64,000 nt of DNA from an uncultured bacterium. GTDB taxonomy: Bacteria > Patescibacteriota > Gracilibacteria > Absconditabacterales > Absconditicoccaceae. The DNA is taken from NCBI GenBank assembly GCA_946408385.1, contig CAMJSB010000003.1, positions 1 through 64,000 on the forward strand, given 5' to 3'. This document shows, one piece after another, positions 32,905-43,571 of this stretch. Every line of letters starts with the position of its first letter. Position 1 is the stretch's first letter. The notes beneath the pieces are model-generated. The model saw nothing but the letters and a program-made list of their open reading frames with translations. It made no database searches and was not told the origin of the DNA. The position numbers and the translations under genes were made by a program.

Positions 32905-33750
32905 ATGGCCGAATTAAATTCAAGTTTATGATGAATTCCTCCAATTGGAAGTTCTAATCTATGATCAAATTCTACTCAGGGGAAAGTGAATGTGAATAAA
33001 CCTGATGTTGCTATGTTTGACAATGCACCAAGTGATGTAACGGCATGATCATTTTTTTGAAAAATACTTTTGTGAGCGGTTGTATGAATTTGTGCTGCAA
33101 TTTTGTTGCTAGCAACATTATCAGCTATTTGATGATTATCTGATGCTGGTGAGGGTATAAGTCCAATAATTGGATTGCTTTTGCCTGTAGCTGGATTCGT
33201 CGTTGGTTTTGTATGTAACTTAGCTTTAGCTTTATTATATAATGTATTCTTTAGTAAAAGATATTACAGTTTCGGTAAGATGGCCTGATTGATTTTTGCA
33301 TCTTCCTTAATTATATTTTTATTTTTTATTCCTCTTTACTTTTTGTATAAGGGAATGTATGCTTTGTATACATTACTTTGATTCCAGATTATACTAGAAT
33401 TATTTATTGCTAAAAATTTAATTGATTTTTTATCTCAGCCAAACTATTCTGCATCAAGTTTGATGGGAAATACTTTGTGAGCTGTTTTGGCTCTTTTGGT
33501 CCATATATTAATTACAAGTACTATGGACGAAAAGAGTATTGATCTTAAGCTTATTATAGTATCTTCTGGAGTTGTTTATATATTGATGGCTCTTTGATCA
33601 TGAATATGGGATGCAATATATTATAAATTCTATGAATGGTGAAATAACCCATTTTATTTGCCATCTTTGAATGAGTTAAGAGAAGAACGCAAAAAGGAAG
33701 AGATTAAAAAAGCTAAAGAAGAGGAAGAAGTAAATGTTGAAATAAAATAA
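32905..33750 (+). CDS. Multi-pass membrane protein, unknown function
   Basis: 281 aa. A Ser/Gly/Asn-rich cytoplasmic N-terminus (residues 1-48) is followed by about six hydrophobic segments (near 50-75, 85-115, 125-150, 155-170, 190-210, 220-240) and a charged C-terminal helix rich in Glu/Lys. No family is recognised. It is part of the 32008-34481 cluster. A short sequence ahead of the gene, TTAGTTACTATTCG (32885-32898), is closely matched ahead of the metK leader at 59914, which may be a shared promoter-like element. Confidence 0.72.
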
Positions 33751-33775
33751 TTAATTTAGTTTTGGGATTAAAAAA

Positions 33776-34177
33776 ATGGTTGTTCAATCAAGTTTTTATA
33801 AATACTTATCTTTGATAAAATTAGTTGTTGGATTAATAATATTGTTCATAGATTATGTCGCAATTAACGTTTTTGAAGATCCTTTGGTGGCTATCGGTGT
33901 TTTGTTAGTTTGAAGTTTTTTAGTTGCTCGATGAGCTAGTTTTTTCTTGTTTATGTTAGTACAAAAAATATTTAAAAATAAAAAAACTGAGGCATCACCT
34001 GAATCTGAAAGTTATAAGTTATCATTCTTATTTGGAATGTATGCAATGCTGAATATTATATTAATATTGCTTTGATATTGGAACAAATTTTGGGGACTAA
34101 TTATATTGTGAGGATTTATTTTGTTGCTTTATTTTTTGATGATGGATAATTCGAAAAATGTGAAAGAATCAGAGTAA
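33776..34177 (+). CDS. Four-segment membrane protein
   Basis: 133 aa with hydrophobic segments near 12-28, 35-60, 84-100 and 102-120, and a polar end. Unrecognised. Its last 20 bases overlap the start of the DUF59 gene, so the two are translationally close. Confidence 0.68.
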
Positions 34178-34481
34178 AGAATGGGAAGAAAATATTATTA
34201 AAAAGCTGAAAACTGTTTATGATCCGGAGTTTCCTCTTGTGGACATGTACACTCTTGGATTAATTTATGGTATTGAATTAAATGTTAAATATAAGATTTG
34301 TAACATAACTATGACATTCACTACACCAACCTGTCCTATGGCTGATATGATAATGGAATTGGTAAAAAATGCTGTTTTGGATGTAGTTCCTGAATGGGAG
34401 GTGAATATAATTGTAAGTTTTGAACCAATGTGGAGTCCAAGCATGATTAAAGATCCAGATTTACAAAAAATGTTTTTATAA
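34158..34481 (+). CDS. MIP18/PaaD family (DUF59) protein, SufT-like
   Basis: 107 aa, full length for the family. Core motifs: V-Y-D-P-E-F-P-L-V-D-M-Y-T-L-G-L-I-Y near residue 20 and T-P-T-C-P-M-A-D-M near residue 56, the conserved Cys included. Such proteins take part in Fe-S cluster assembly or delivery (SufT, Cia2, PaaD). The start is decided by the code: ATG at 34158 is followed at once by UGA (Gly), giving the N-terminal helix that a standard-code reading loses. The start lies inside the preceding membrane-protein gene. No other suf genes are in the window. Confidence 0.88.
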
Positions 34482-34491
34482 TTTTTCACTA

Positions 34492-35151
34492 ATGATGAAT
34501 TGAAAAACTATTTTTATGAATATATCTATAGATTCAGTACTGATTGATACTGGAGATAATTATAGAATTAGCATTCCTCGTGATCATGTGGAAGAATTAT
34601 TATGAAAAGAATTGATTCAGCTTTATAGAGAAAAATGATTTGATAATGTTGTTGTATTAAATTGACCTGGTGGTTTTACTAATCTTAGAGTAGGAACTTT
34701 GTGCCTGAATATACTAAATACATTATTGGAAAATCAGCTTAATTTTTATGATATTTCTAAGATCGATTTGTACAAAAAAGCATATGAGAAGTGATTTTTA
34801 CCTAAATATTGAGTAATATATATCTGACAAAAAAGAAATATTCGATTGCGAGATTTTGAAAAAAATGAAAAAATCTGACAATATTCTTTCAATGAATTAA
34901 AAGATTTGGATGAAATGAAAAATATTGAAAATATGTTTGTTGAAGATGTGCAAGATAATGAGTATTATCCTGAGTGGATGAATAAATATTTAAAATATCA
35001 TACATTACTTAAATGAACAGATATTTATTTAATTGATAATAAAACTGCAGATTGAAAGTGGATTTCTGTTGATGAATTTGATTTAAAATCTTTGAAATCT
35101 ATCGCTCCAAATTATATGATGGAACCTAGTGTCACGATACAGAGTAAATAA
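34492..35151 (+). CDS. tsaB: TsaB-like protein (t6A37 tRNA modification)
   Basis: 219 aa. TsaB partners with TsaD and TsaE in forming threonylcarbamoyl-A37 of tRNA. The family motif G-P-G-S-F-T-G-L-R-I-G appears as G-P-G-G-F-T-N-L-R-V-G (residues about 60-70) with UGA glycine, and the N-terminus N-I-S-I-D-S-V-L-I-D-T fits the ASKHA strand (usual L-x-I-D-T). The C-terminal half is divergent. A downstream ATG at 34516 would fit the family start better, giving M-N-I-S-I-D; the upstream pair of ATGs adds eight residues. tsaD and tsaE are not in the window. Confidence 0.75.
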
Positions 35152-35191
35152 TTATATTTAATGTATAAATCTTATTATTTGCAAATTATCC

Positions 35192-35220
35192 TTGATTTTG
35201 AGTATAAAATAGTGTATAAT
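35192..35220 (+). promoter_or_regulatory. Promoter for the 69-residue ORF
   Basis: TTGATT (35192-35197), 17 bases, TATAAT (35215-35220); the predicted start leaves about 35 untranslated bases before the ATG at 35262. Confidence 0.65.
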
Positions 35221-35261
35221 TAAGTTTGCAGTAAACAAAATTTTCTAATTCTAATTTTATT

Positions 35262-35471
35262 ATGAAAACAAAAGAACAACAAATTTTGAAATTGGCGTAT
35301 GAGACCGTTTTTGATGTAAATGGTCATGTTAAAAATTGTAGACGAGAAGCTTGTTCAAATCTCATTCATCTGATGAGGAAATATTCTTCAAAAAATGTGG
35401 GTGATGAATCTACAGGTACACTTAACGTGGATGTAATGAAATCTGAATACTATCGCGTTATAGTCCGTTAG
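35262..35471 (+). CDS. Small protein (69 aa) on its own transcript
   Basis: 69 aa, begins M-K-T-K-E-Q-Q-I-L-K-L-A-Y and carries two Cys (N-C-R-R-E-A-C-S) in a basic middle. It is bounded by a near-consensus promoter (35192-35220) and a strong terminator (35486-35515), so it is a monocistronic gene. It has no UGA codon; its three glycines are all GGT. Function unknown. Confidence 0.75.
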   Translation: MKTKEQQILKLAYETVFDVNGHVKNCRREACSNLIHLMRKYSSKNVGDESTGTLNVDVMKSEYYRVIVR

Positions 35472-35485
35472 TTTATTCTTTTAAG

Positions 35486-35515
35486 AATCGTGCTTGATAT
35501 TCGGGCACGATTTTT
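35486..35515 (+). terminator. Intrinsic terminator
   Basis: AATCGTGC/GCACGATT stem with an 11-base loop (35486-35512) followed by TTTTT-like sequence; it ends the 69-residue gene. Confidence 0.85.
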
Positions 35516-35579
35516 ATTTATAATTGAAAAAAATTAGCCAATTTTTATACTATGATTTAGTTTAGATTTAAGAATAATA

Positions 35580-37100
35580 ATGGTTGAGCTGAATTGAAAT
35601 AATATAAACGAAAAATCTCTATCCAGAGCCTTAATTTTTGATTCGGTCTTTGATCCATATAAATGAGTATTAGCTTACGTGAAAGTTGTTGATTGAAGCT
35701 TCAAAGCATGAAGTCCTGTATATCTAATTCATTCTCAAACTGAGTTTACTCCAACTGAAGTTGGGTATTTTCAACCCGATTATAAGGCAGATAAAGAATT
35801 ATCAGAGGGACAGATTTGATATATTATGACATGAGAGAAATCAGTTAGAGATGTAAAAATCTGAGATACTATGGTTTCTTGATATGGTTCATTAAAACAA
35901 GAACTACAAAAAGTTGAATTACAAAAATCTGACAGTGAAGAAAAAAATACGAATTTATTTCAGGATTACATTATACCTGGATTTAAAAAAATGACTCCTT
36001 TCGTTTATGCCGGAGTCTACCCTATTGATTCTACTGAATATGATAAATTAAAAGATAGTTTGGAAAAACTTTCACTAAATGATAGTGCTATAGAGTATGA
36101 GATGGAAGATTCTGGAGCTTTGTGATTATGATTCCGTTGTGGATTCTTAGGAATGCTTCATATGGATATCATCAAAGAGAGACTTTGGAGAGAATATTGA
36201 TTGGATACAATATTTACTATTCCTACAGTATTATACTTAGTAAAGTCTAAAAATCTGAATATACCACAAATAAAAACTTGAGCAAATCTAAAAAGCTTAG
36301 TTCAGTCAGGTTTGTATCAATATGTTCTAAAAGAAATCTGAATTAAACTAACTCATCGTCAAAAACAACGTTTAGAAGATAATCAATGAATTACTTCAGT
36401 AATGCAGGAAGAAACATTTTGGGCGAGACTAGCAAAAGAATTCCAACCATGGATAGTCGTTAAATCATGATCTGAAATGATAGATCAATGAATGATTGAT
36501 AAAATATTTGAACCTATTGCTGAAGTTGAAATAGTTTGACCAAAAGAATATGCATGAAATGTTATGGCTTTGTCTCAAGAATATAGATGAAGCTTAAAAT
36601 CTATGGAATATCTAGACGAGACCCGTGTAGTATGGCATTACGATTTACCTATGTGAGAAATAATTATTGATTTCTATGATAGGCTAAAATCTGCTACGAA
36701 ATGATATGCTACCATGAACTATGAATTCAAATGATATCAGCCTTCAGATTTAGTTAAATTAGATATATTTATCAATAATGAAAGGGTTGAGGCTTTGACT
36801 TGGGTGGTTCATAGAGATAAAGCATATTATCTTTGACGTGATGCTGTAGAGAAGCTAAAAACTCTGATTCCGAGACAACTTTTTGCTATACCTATTCAGG
36901 CAGGACTTGGAACAAAAATAATAGCTCGTGAAACGATTTCAGCTATGAAAAAAGATGTTTTGGCTAAATGTTATGGTTGAGATGTTTCTAGAAAGAGGAA
37001 ACTCCTTCAAAAGCAGAAGGAGTGAAAAAAGAGGATGAAAGCTATCTGAAATGTAGAAGTACCTACTGAGATTTTTGTAAAAATGATTACTAGGGATTAA
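35580..37100 (+). CDS. lepA: LepA/EF4-like elongation factor lacking the GTPase domain
   Basis: 506 aa. The protein starts directly at LepA domain [19 protein letters not shown] near residue 15, where standard LepA (about 600 aa) has L-x-A-L-I-F-D-S-x-Y-D-x-Y-R-G-V after a 185-residue G domain. Domains III and V ([22 protein letters not shown]) and the LepA-specific C-terminal domain ([11 protein letters not shown]) are intact, with an insertion near residues 240-300. No G-domain motif (GHVDHGKST, DTPGH, NKxD) lies upstream: in this frame a TAG stands at 35535. EF4 binds stalled ribosomes; this form cannot hydrolyse GTP by itself. Confidence 0.9.
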
Positions 37101-37139
37101 TAAAACTTATATAAATAATAAAACAAAAAATCAAAAATC

Positions 37140-37619
37140 ATGGAAAGAATTAATTTTTTGAAATCAAAAATCCGAGAGTATCTTTGTTTACGAAAGATAT
37201 TTAGCGTGTTAGAATTTGTTTGCTTAGCAGCACTGTTCATCGTGTTTGTGTATTCTGGTGGAGATAATGCCGTCGAAATCCTTGTTTGTGTTGTTGCTGT
37301 ACTAATCATTCCTGAATCATTTCTCTCGATTCATAGAAATGCCATCAAATCTACAATTAGAGATAAAGTTCTACTCACAAAGCGAGATTTAGAATTTTAT
37401 TCTGATATGAAATTGGAATGTGAAAAGATTAAGAATGAATTTCTTGCACAAGGCTCAAAAAAATTCATTTCGGATGAATGTAAGCAGCTCGTCTGGAAGG
37501 AAGAAATGGGAATCGGTTGGCTATCAATTAAGATAAATGAATTTGAGAAAAAGTGCGATGAAGCAAGACAAATCTTGGAGAATTTAGAATCGATCAAGAA
37601 AAGGCTAGTTATTTTCTAG
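37140..37619 (+). CDS. Membrane protein with two N-terminal segments and coiled coil
   Basis: 159 aa. Two hydrophobic segments (about 22-40 and 45-62), then a charged helical tail. Function unknown. Unlike neighbours it has no UGA codon: all five glycines are GGN, so the same protein results under the standard code. Its stop codon lies inside the terminator hairpin at 37599-37625. It could be a recent arrival or simply a short gene that avoids UGA by chance. Confidence 0.72.
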   Translation: MERINFLKSKIREYLCLRKIFSVLEFVCLAALFIVFVYSGGDNAVEILVCVVAVLIIPESFLSIHRNAIKSTIRDKVLLTKRDLEFYSDMKLECEKIKNEFLAQGSKKFISDECKQLVWKEEMGIGWLSIKINEFEKKCDEARQILENLESIKKRLVIF

Positions 37620-37625
37620 CCTTTT
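37599..37625. terminator. Bidirectional terminator overlapping a stop codon
   Basis: AAAAGGCTAG/CTAGCCTTTT, 10-bp perfect stem with a 7-base loop; the TAG stop of the 37140 gene is within the 3-prime arm. The convergent NUDIX gene ends at 37648. Confidence 0.9.
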
Positions 37626-37647
37626 TATGTTAATTGTAATTAATAAA

Positions 37648-38181
37648 TTACTTTGAAATTTGTTGTTTTAGGGTATCCAATTCTCTATGAAATTGATCAA
37701 AATATTTTCATTCAATTCTTGGGGAACTAACTTCGTAACTTCTTCGATTATGATTATGCCTAAATTCATTTAATGCCATTTTAGCATAAGGTTCCATATT
37801 TTTTCTGATAGCTTCCCTTTCTTTTGAATACTTATCTTCGAGAGGATAAAATGCAAATCATGTAATTTCATTTCTAGCAGGATGAAAGTCTCATCATAAT
37901 TTTAAAGCAAATACATTGTGAATCTGAGTATTTGTCTCAAATCTTATTAAATCTTTCATTTTTTCAATTCTGTATCAAGATCATATCTCTTCTTTTAATT
38001 CTCTCCTAAGAGCTTGCTCTTTTCATTCACCCGGATCAATTCATCATCAGAGAAGTCAGTATTTTCCGTTTACTTTTTCCTTTACTAAAATTATGCATTT
38101 TCATAATTTTCGATGATTGATTAGTGGAATTCACTTTGAAGTTTCCCTTTTATTTACTGAATTTCTTAATTGCATAGTCAT
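37648..38181 (-). CDS. NUDIX hydrolase
   Basis: 177 aa. The NUDIX box reads G-G-G-I-D-P-G-E-G-K-E-Q-A-L-R-R-E-L-K-E with E-I-G following, matching Gx5Ex7REUxEExGU including the metal-binding Glu pair. Such enzymes hydrolyse nucleoside diphosphates linked to another group. The following strand region, A-L-K-L-G-G-D-F-H-P, and a C-terminal helix do not identify the substrate. Glycines in the box are partly UGA. The ATG at 38175 is an equally good start. It is convergent with the 37140 gene. Confidence 0.9.
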
Positions 38182-38295
38182 TGATTAATATTTAAAATAC
38201 TTAGATAACTTTATGGTATATATTTATTATATAGAAAATAATGTTTTTGTCAAGCTCCGGAAGACTTTTTTATGGAAAAGGTTTTACTACTTGTG

Positions 38296-38931
38296 TTATA
38301 AATTATTTATTTTATGACTTGATGCATATCTAATTATTTCCTTAAAGTTTTCATCGTATGGAATATTTTCCATATCGTATTGTAGCCACATTTCTGACCA
38401 GGTTTTATTTTCTTTTAATAATTTTTGTACTCTTTCATTTTCAATGGCATTGCAGCTTTGTTGTTTACTTAACTCAACACATCATTCTTCATCATACAGT
38501 TTACATTGTAAATCACATTCCAATTTATCACATTGATAAGCAAAATTAGCTTCTTTAGTTTGATGTTCATCGAATTCTAAAAATATTTTTTCTATCTCTT
38601 CTCAATCTATCAAATCTTTCAAAATTTCATGAACTGCATCATGTTCTATTCTGATTTTTTCTTCTCTTGATACCTGAAATTCTGTCAAATCTCATATTAT
38701 CGTTTCTCAAAGCTCATGAATAGCAATCATGAATATCACTTTCATCATATCAATATCGTAGTGATATTCAGATTTCATGGCTATTGCGAGCATCTGTACT
38801 CAAAAAATATGTTCAGCTACACTTTCAAGTCTTTCTTTTTGTACATTTCGGTCTTTCCAACCAGTTCTGATTACATTTTTCAGTTTATTACACAGAACAT
38901 AATAATTTATAACTTTTTTTTCTTTCTCCAT
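38296..38931 (-). CDS. HD-domain hydrolase (YfbR-like)
   Basis: 211 aa. The metal-binding layout is A-E-H-I-F-G-V-Q-M-L-A near residue 40 and A-I-H-E-L-G-E-T-I-I-G-D near residue 72, the second in the place of the HD pair with HE. This resembles YfbR-type 5-prime-nucleotidases (R-V-A-E-H-S, then L-L-H-D-x-x-E-x-x-x-G-D). The replacement of HD by HE is unusual. A Cys-rich segment near 140-160 follows (C-D-L-Q-C and E-E-G-C). Substrate unknown. Confidence 0.75.
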
Positions 38932-38941
38932 ATTTTATTAT

Positions 38942-40369
38942 TTAATCTTTAAAACAGCGAACTGAAAATGCCGCTCCACGAGATAAATCATTTTCTGAAT
39001 GTGAAGAATACAATGCCTGGCTATGTGCGAAATTTCAGTTACGGCTTGGAGTAGCAGACCGTAATCATCGATGCTCTCATTGTCACCAAGATCATCAAAA
39101 CTCAAAATCGCGAGAACCTGCATAAGGAACCAAAACTTCATCTTCAAAACTATGATTGTTAGGATCGTCTCAAATTCATCGATAATAGTGGTAAAATGCC
39201 CGAAGCATTCCGTTTAATTCATCATAAGTTGGTACATGATATCATTCTGGACAAGGTCATCTTCTAAAATCAGGTTCTTCATGTATTAATTTTCATTCAT
39301 TTAATACTCATCACCATAAATCATCATTGTGTTCATCATTTAGCCAATAATCTCTAGATGTTTTTATTTCTCTAGTTTGAGGAGTGATAAAAACTGGATT
39401 ATTTAGATGCTTATCTGGTCAATAGATTTCAGGATTTTCTAATCTCTTTGATGATTTTTCTACTTCTCAACTTCGTGGGAAACAATAATCGTTTCACCAT
39501 TGAAAGAGACATCAATATGAATTCTCCCCTGTTCATGCTACTTCTGCTCATAAATTTTTATCCATAAATGTATATGAATAGAATCAATCCGAAACTGTAA
39601 AAGTCCCCTCTTCTAAATTATGAAATATTCAGGATTCTAGCATTACATCTCTTTTTTTCTGTCATAAATCCATTGATAATAAATTAGTTGGCTTTCATGA
39701 CCAAGTCACCATACAGTTAAAATTTTCGTTAAATGGTTCTATTGCTCAATATATTGTATCCAGTGGTCTTCAAATATTATTATCTTCGATGGATTCCTTA
39801 CATTTATCTGTTAGTTCATCGTAGTTTTTTACTTTTCTAATCCAAAAACCTCAGGGGAAAACTGAAAGTTTAAATCAGAATGGCTCAGAATTAAATGGTT
39901 CTGCATCATAATTTCACATATCAATTGAGCAAGATTCATCAAATCATGGCAATTTTCATTGGAGAAATAACCGTTTTCGATTATTCTTTTCACTACTTTG
40001 ACAATACATTGTTAAATCTAATCAGATTGAAATAAGATGGTAATCTTTTCAAAATGCATCTACAAAATCTCAGTTAGGTGTCTTTAGTTCTAATAATCAA
40101 TGCTTTCAATCTAAATCTTCATTAACTTCTATGTTTATATCAGAGTTTGATAATAATTTTTCTGAAAAAATTGAAAAAGTAAGTGGATAATAAATATGTT
40201 CATCCTCAAATATTGTAGTTTCATATTTATAAATATATCAAGAATCTACTTTCTCATAGGTTATGAATTGTTCTCAAGAATCTATTTCTATAGGATTTTC
40301 AGGTGTGGTACATCCTGCAAGTAATAAACTACCGAATAATAAACTTGTTAAAAATCAGATTTTTTTCAT
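38942..40369 (-). CDS. FISUMP-domain lipoprotein A
   Basis: 475 aa. Lipobox L-L-A-G-C at about residue 19. The last 230 residues form a FISUMP domain (Fibrobacter succinogenes major paralogous domain): M-D-K-N-L-G-A, Q-W-G-N, G-P-C-P-E-G-Y-H-V-P-T-Y-D-E-L, V-P-Y-A-G-S-R-D and the ending S-V-R-C-F-K. FISUMP proteins are secreted or outer-surface proteins of unknown role, with a C-type-lectin-like relationship sometimes proposed. The frame across 38980-39120 is confirmed by the V-R-C ending; the overlapping standard-code reading frame is a shadow. It is a tandem paralogue of the next gene. Confidence 0.88.
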
Positions 40370-40381
40370 ATTTATATATCT

Positions 40382-42040
40382 TTAATTTTTAAAACAACGA
40401 ACCGAAAAAACGGCTGAACGATAACTTCTAGAACTCGTGATAGCCGAATTCGTAGATGTTTGTGTAAACCATGATGGACTAGATGATCGATAATATCAGA
40501 CACTTCATCTATCATGAGGAGTTACATCACTATTAAAACGAAGTCATCATGCCCATGGTAATAACAAATCATCTCTTAATTTTCGTCATAAATAAACTCA
40601 ATCGCTTTCTAATTCTTTTGGATATTCAATTGATTTTCGGATAGAAATTAGTTTCTTCCATTCTAGATAACTTGGTATATGAAATCATTCTGGGCATGGT
40701 CATTGTCTTTCTTCTCTTGGATTTCATGTATCTCAAACATAATCCTCTAAACTATATTCATCAAAATAATCACGAGGAGCTCAATATTTTTCCACTTCTT
40801 CTGGCCTTAACTTATCATCTCAACTTCATCACCATAGATTATCGTTATTAATTTCCATATAATCATAATTATGATAATTAACCATCTGATCATATCATGA
40901 TAACCATACATACATAACATCATTTTTATAAGGATTGTTTGGTCAATGTTTTAGAGCTTCTTCTGCTTTTACTTTAACATTTCAAGTCTTTATTCATTCG
41001 CTTGGAGAAAATCCGTAGTTATTTCATCGTTGAAAGTAATATCAAAAAGATTCTTCTCATGTTCAAGTGATAGTTGCTCATAGATTTTTGTCCATTATAG
41101 TTACTGATTCTTCTCAATTGTCTAATGTAATTGTTCATTCTTCAGGATTATGTTGTATTCAGTGTAGTTCTATACTTATCTCTTTAATTTCAGGAAAATT
41201 ATGATTCAAACTGTTTTGGTGGTAGATATGACAAGCTAATTTTGATGCCTCTACGATGAAGCTTTTAGCTTCAGGTAATGATCAGATAAATCTGGATGCT
41301 CATTTACAGTCAGATTCTATTGTTTTATCTTTTGGAATTAAATAAAGAGCTTTTTCAAATCATTCACCAAATACAAAAGGAGAAATAGCATCTTCAGATA
41401 AAGTTTCTTTTCTATTAAGTTCAACAACACAATTATTTTCCCAACTTTTAATAGGCTCCATAACAAAAGGATATGGATTCACCTTATAAAATGCTGATGC
41501 ATTATTTACTGTTGAATATGTAACCGTAGGAAAATATTCTCAATCTTTTTCATATCACTCTTTTACAATATCTCATGAAAACATAGGAAATGAAATTCAA
41601 CTATCTTTTACTCTTTCATAGCATTGAATATATGTTGAAGATGGATTTGATATTGTTACTTCATTATTACGAACAGAAATAGACAATCATCAATTTTTTA
41701 GTAGTAATCTCCTACCGCTATCCTTTAATTCAAATTCACCATTTTGAATTTCAGAATTTGTTGTAAATTTAAAATTAACTGACTGAAAAATATCTTTGAA
41801 ATATACCTTTAACACATAGATATATTGATTATCTTCTTTTCACAGACTAATTATTTCAACAGGAACACTATTTTTATTAATAACATCGGCAACTTCTCAT
41901 GAAAAAATATAAGATTCCTTTGTAATATTAATTTCATTTTCAACATTTTGTGGAATTATTTCATTATTCGAAGGATAACTGCATCAAGTAAGCAATAATC
42001 ATAATGATAGCAAAACTGTCAGAAGTCAGATTTTTCTCAT
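40382..42040 (-). CDS. FISUMP-domain lipoprotein B
   Basis: 552 aa. Lipobox L-L-T-G-C near residue 19. FISUMP motifs in the C-terminal half: M-D-K-N-L-G-A-T, Q-R-G-N-N-Y, G-P-C-P-E-G-F-H-I-P-S-Y-L-E-W, L-P-W-A-G-G-L-R, the Y-Y-R-S-S-S-P strand and S-V-R-C-F-K-N at the end. The N-terminal region (about 25-270) is beta-rich and not similar enough to protein A to name. The two genes are separated by 12 bases and end in near-identical sequence, so they arose by tandem duplication. Likely surface exposed. Confidence 0.88.
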
Positions 42041-42057
42041 AGTTTTATATTAATAAT

Positions 42058-43503
42058 TTATAAAGTCTCTATTTTACCAAATATAGATGGATCACTGACT
42101 CTTATCTTATAATATTTTTCACTATTTTCTTCTGGCTCAAAAAATTGAATCACAGCTTCATATCCTATACTATAATCATCTTCATCATCTGGAAAACAAA
42201 ATAAACTTCCTAATTCATCTTCTCCATTTCTCTTAGTTATATAATAAGAAGTTCCCCTCTGTCATTCAAGACCATCAACTATATTTCAAGTTATTAATTC
42301 ACATCAACGATTAAAATGTCTTTCGGTAATTACTTCTTTTAGAGATTGATTTTTATCTTTGGCATATACTTTTATATATTCTACTCGCATAGGGGCTAGA
42401 GGATCTTTTCAATTTCTTCTAATTTCTACTCAATTCCTAGAAAAAATATTTTCGGGATCTGCTGCAGGAAATTCATATCTCCATCAGATAGGAGTAGATA
42501 TTTTTATTCATAAATCATTAAATGTGTATGTATATCATGTTTCATTATTTACATAACGACCATCCTCTAATTCTCATTGATAAATAAACGAATCTATAAT
42601 CGGTTTTTCTTGGTATCATGAAGATTTGAATTCATAAGGAATATTATTCCTTACTTTAAAATAATCATCCTTTATATTTCATAAAAGAGACACAGAAACT
42701 ACATTTTTTAATTCTTTATAAGATGATCCAGTATTTGTCTGTAAATCTCCAGTATAACTGATTTGTAAGATATCTCATCTTTTTAATCAATTATGGTGAA
42801 GCATAAATCAACCATTATCTTGTTCTTCTGAAAGATTTGTAGGATATGGATAAACAACACTTGTATCATCATAGAAAAAAGGATTATGAACAACTACTTT
42901 TAAATAATTAATATCTCCAGATTCCTGAAATGTTTGTTTTTTATTGTCTTTACTTCTCATGAGCATTAACATTACATATCATCTTAATTCCTGTAAATTT
43001 GGATCATCATTACTAATAACTCACTCTGATTTTAACTTTGCTAAATGTGTTGAATAATATTTATCTACTCAATCTTCTGTATTAAACAACATTCTGGAAA
43101 GAACTGTTCAAAATTCAGCTCTTGTAACATAATCATTAGGTCTAAAATCTGATATTCATTGTCACATTAATCATAACTGACAACTTTCAGTCATATATTG
43201 AACAAGATCAGCAGATACATTAGAATTTAAAAATAAACAAGATTTAGTTGTATCTGGTGTTTTTCATAATATATTTTTAGCATAATTAGTTATCATTTTA
43301 GCCATTTCTGCTCTTGTAATATATCCATTCATATTTGCTTTATCTATAGAATCCATAGTAGTTATCTCATTCTTGTAAGCAAAGTCATAAGCTTTTTGGA
43401 ATTCTTCTGAATAATTGTTTTCAGCATTAACTCCATTAGTAATTCATCAAATCAATAACAATCCTGTAATTGATAGAGTAATAAAAAGTCCAAATTTTTT
43501 CAT
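42058..43503 (-). CDS. Exported protein with N-terminal SLH domain
   Basis: 481 aa. Signal peptide (residues 1-25). An SLH region covers about 28-175: I-T-R-A-E-M-A-K-M-I, F-R-P-N-D-Y-V-T-R-A-E-F-G-T-V-L-S-R and E-L-R-G-Y-V-M-L-M-L-M-R-S-K. This is the same module as at the C-terminus of the 7865-11380 surface protein, including the shared R-G-Y-V-M-x-M-L-M-R-S end. The rest is a beta-rich domain with a late F-F-E-P-E segment like the end of the 5004 lipoprotein (F-F-E-S-P). It likely binds the cell wall or envelope. It is 17 bases upstream of FISUMP B. Confidence 0.87.
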
Positions 43504-43571
43504 TTCCGTATTAATAGAGAACTAAAAAAATAGCATATTCAGTACTATTCTTATATGTGTATTTTTCAAGG

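Noticed and set aside
38938-39147. 69-codon minus-strand frame overlapping the end of FISUMP A
   Set aside because: Wrong frame: the FISUMP frame continues through UGA glycines to the diagnostic S-V-R-C ending at the same place.
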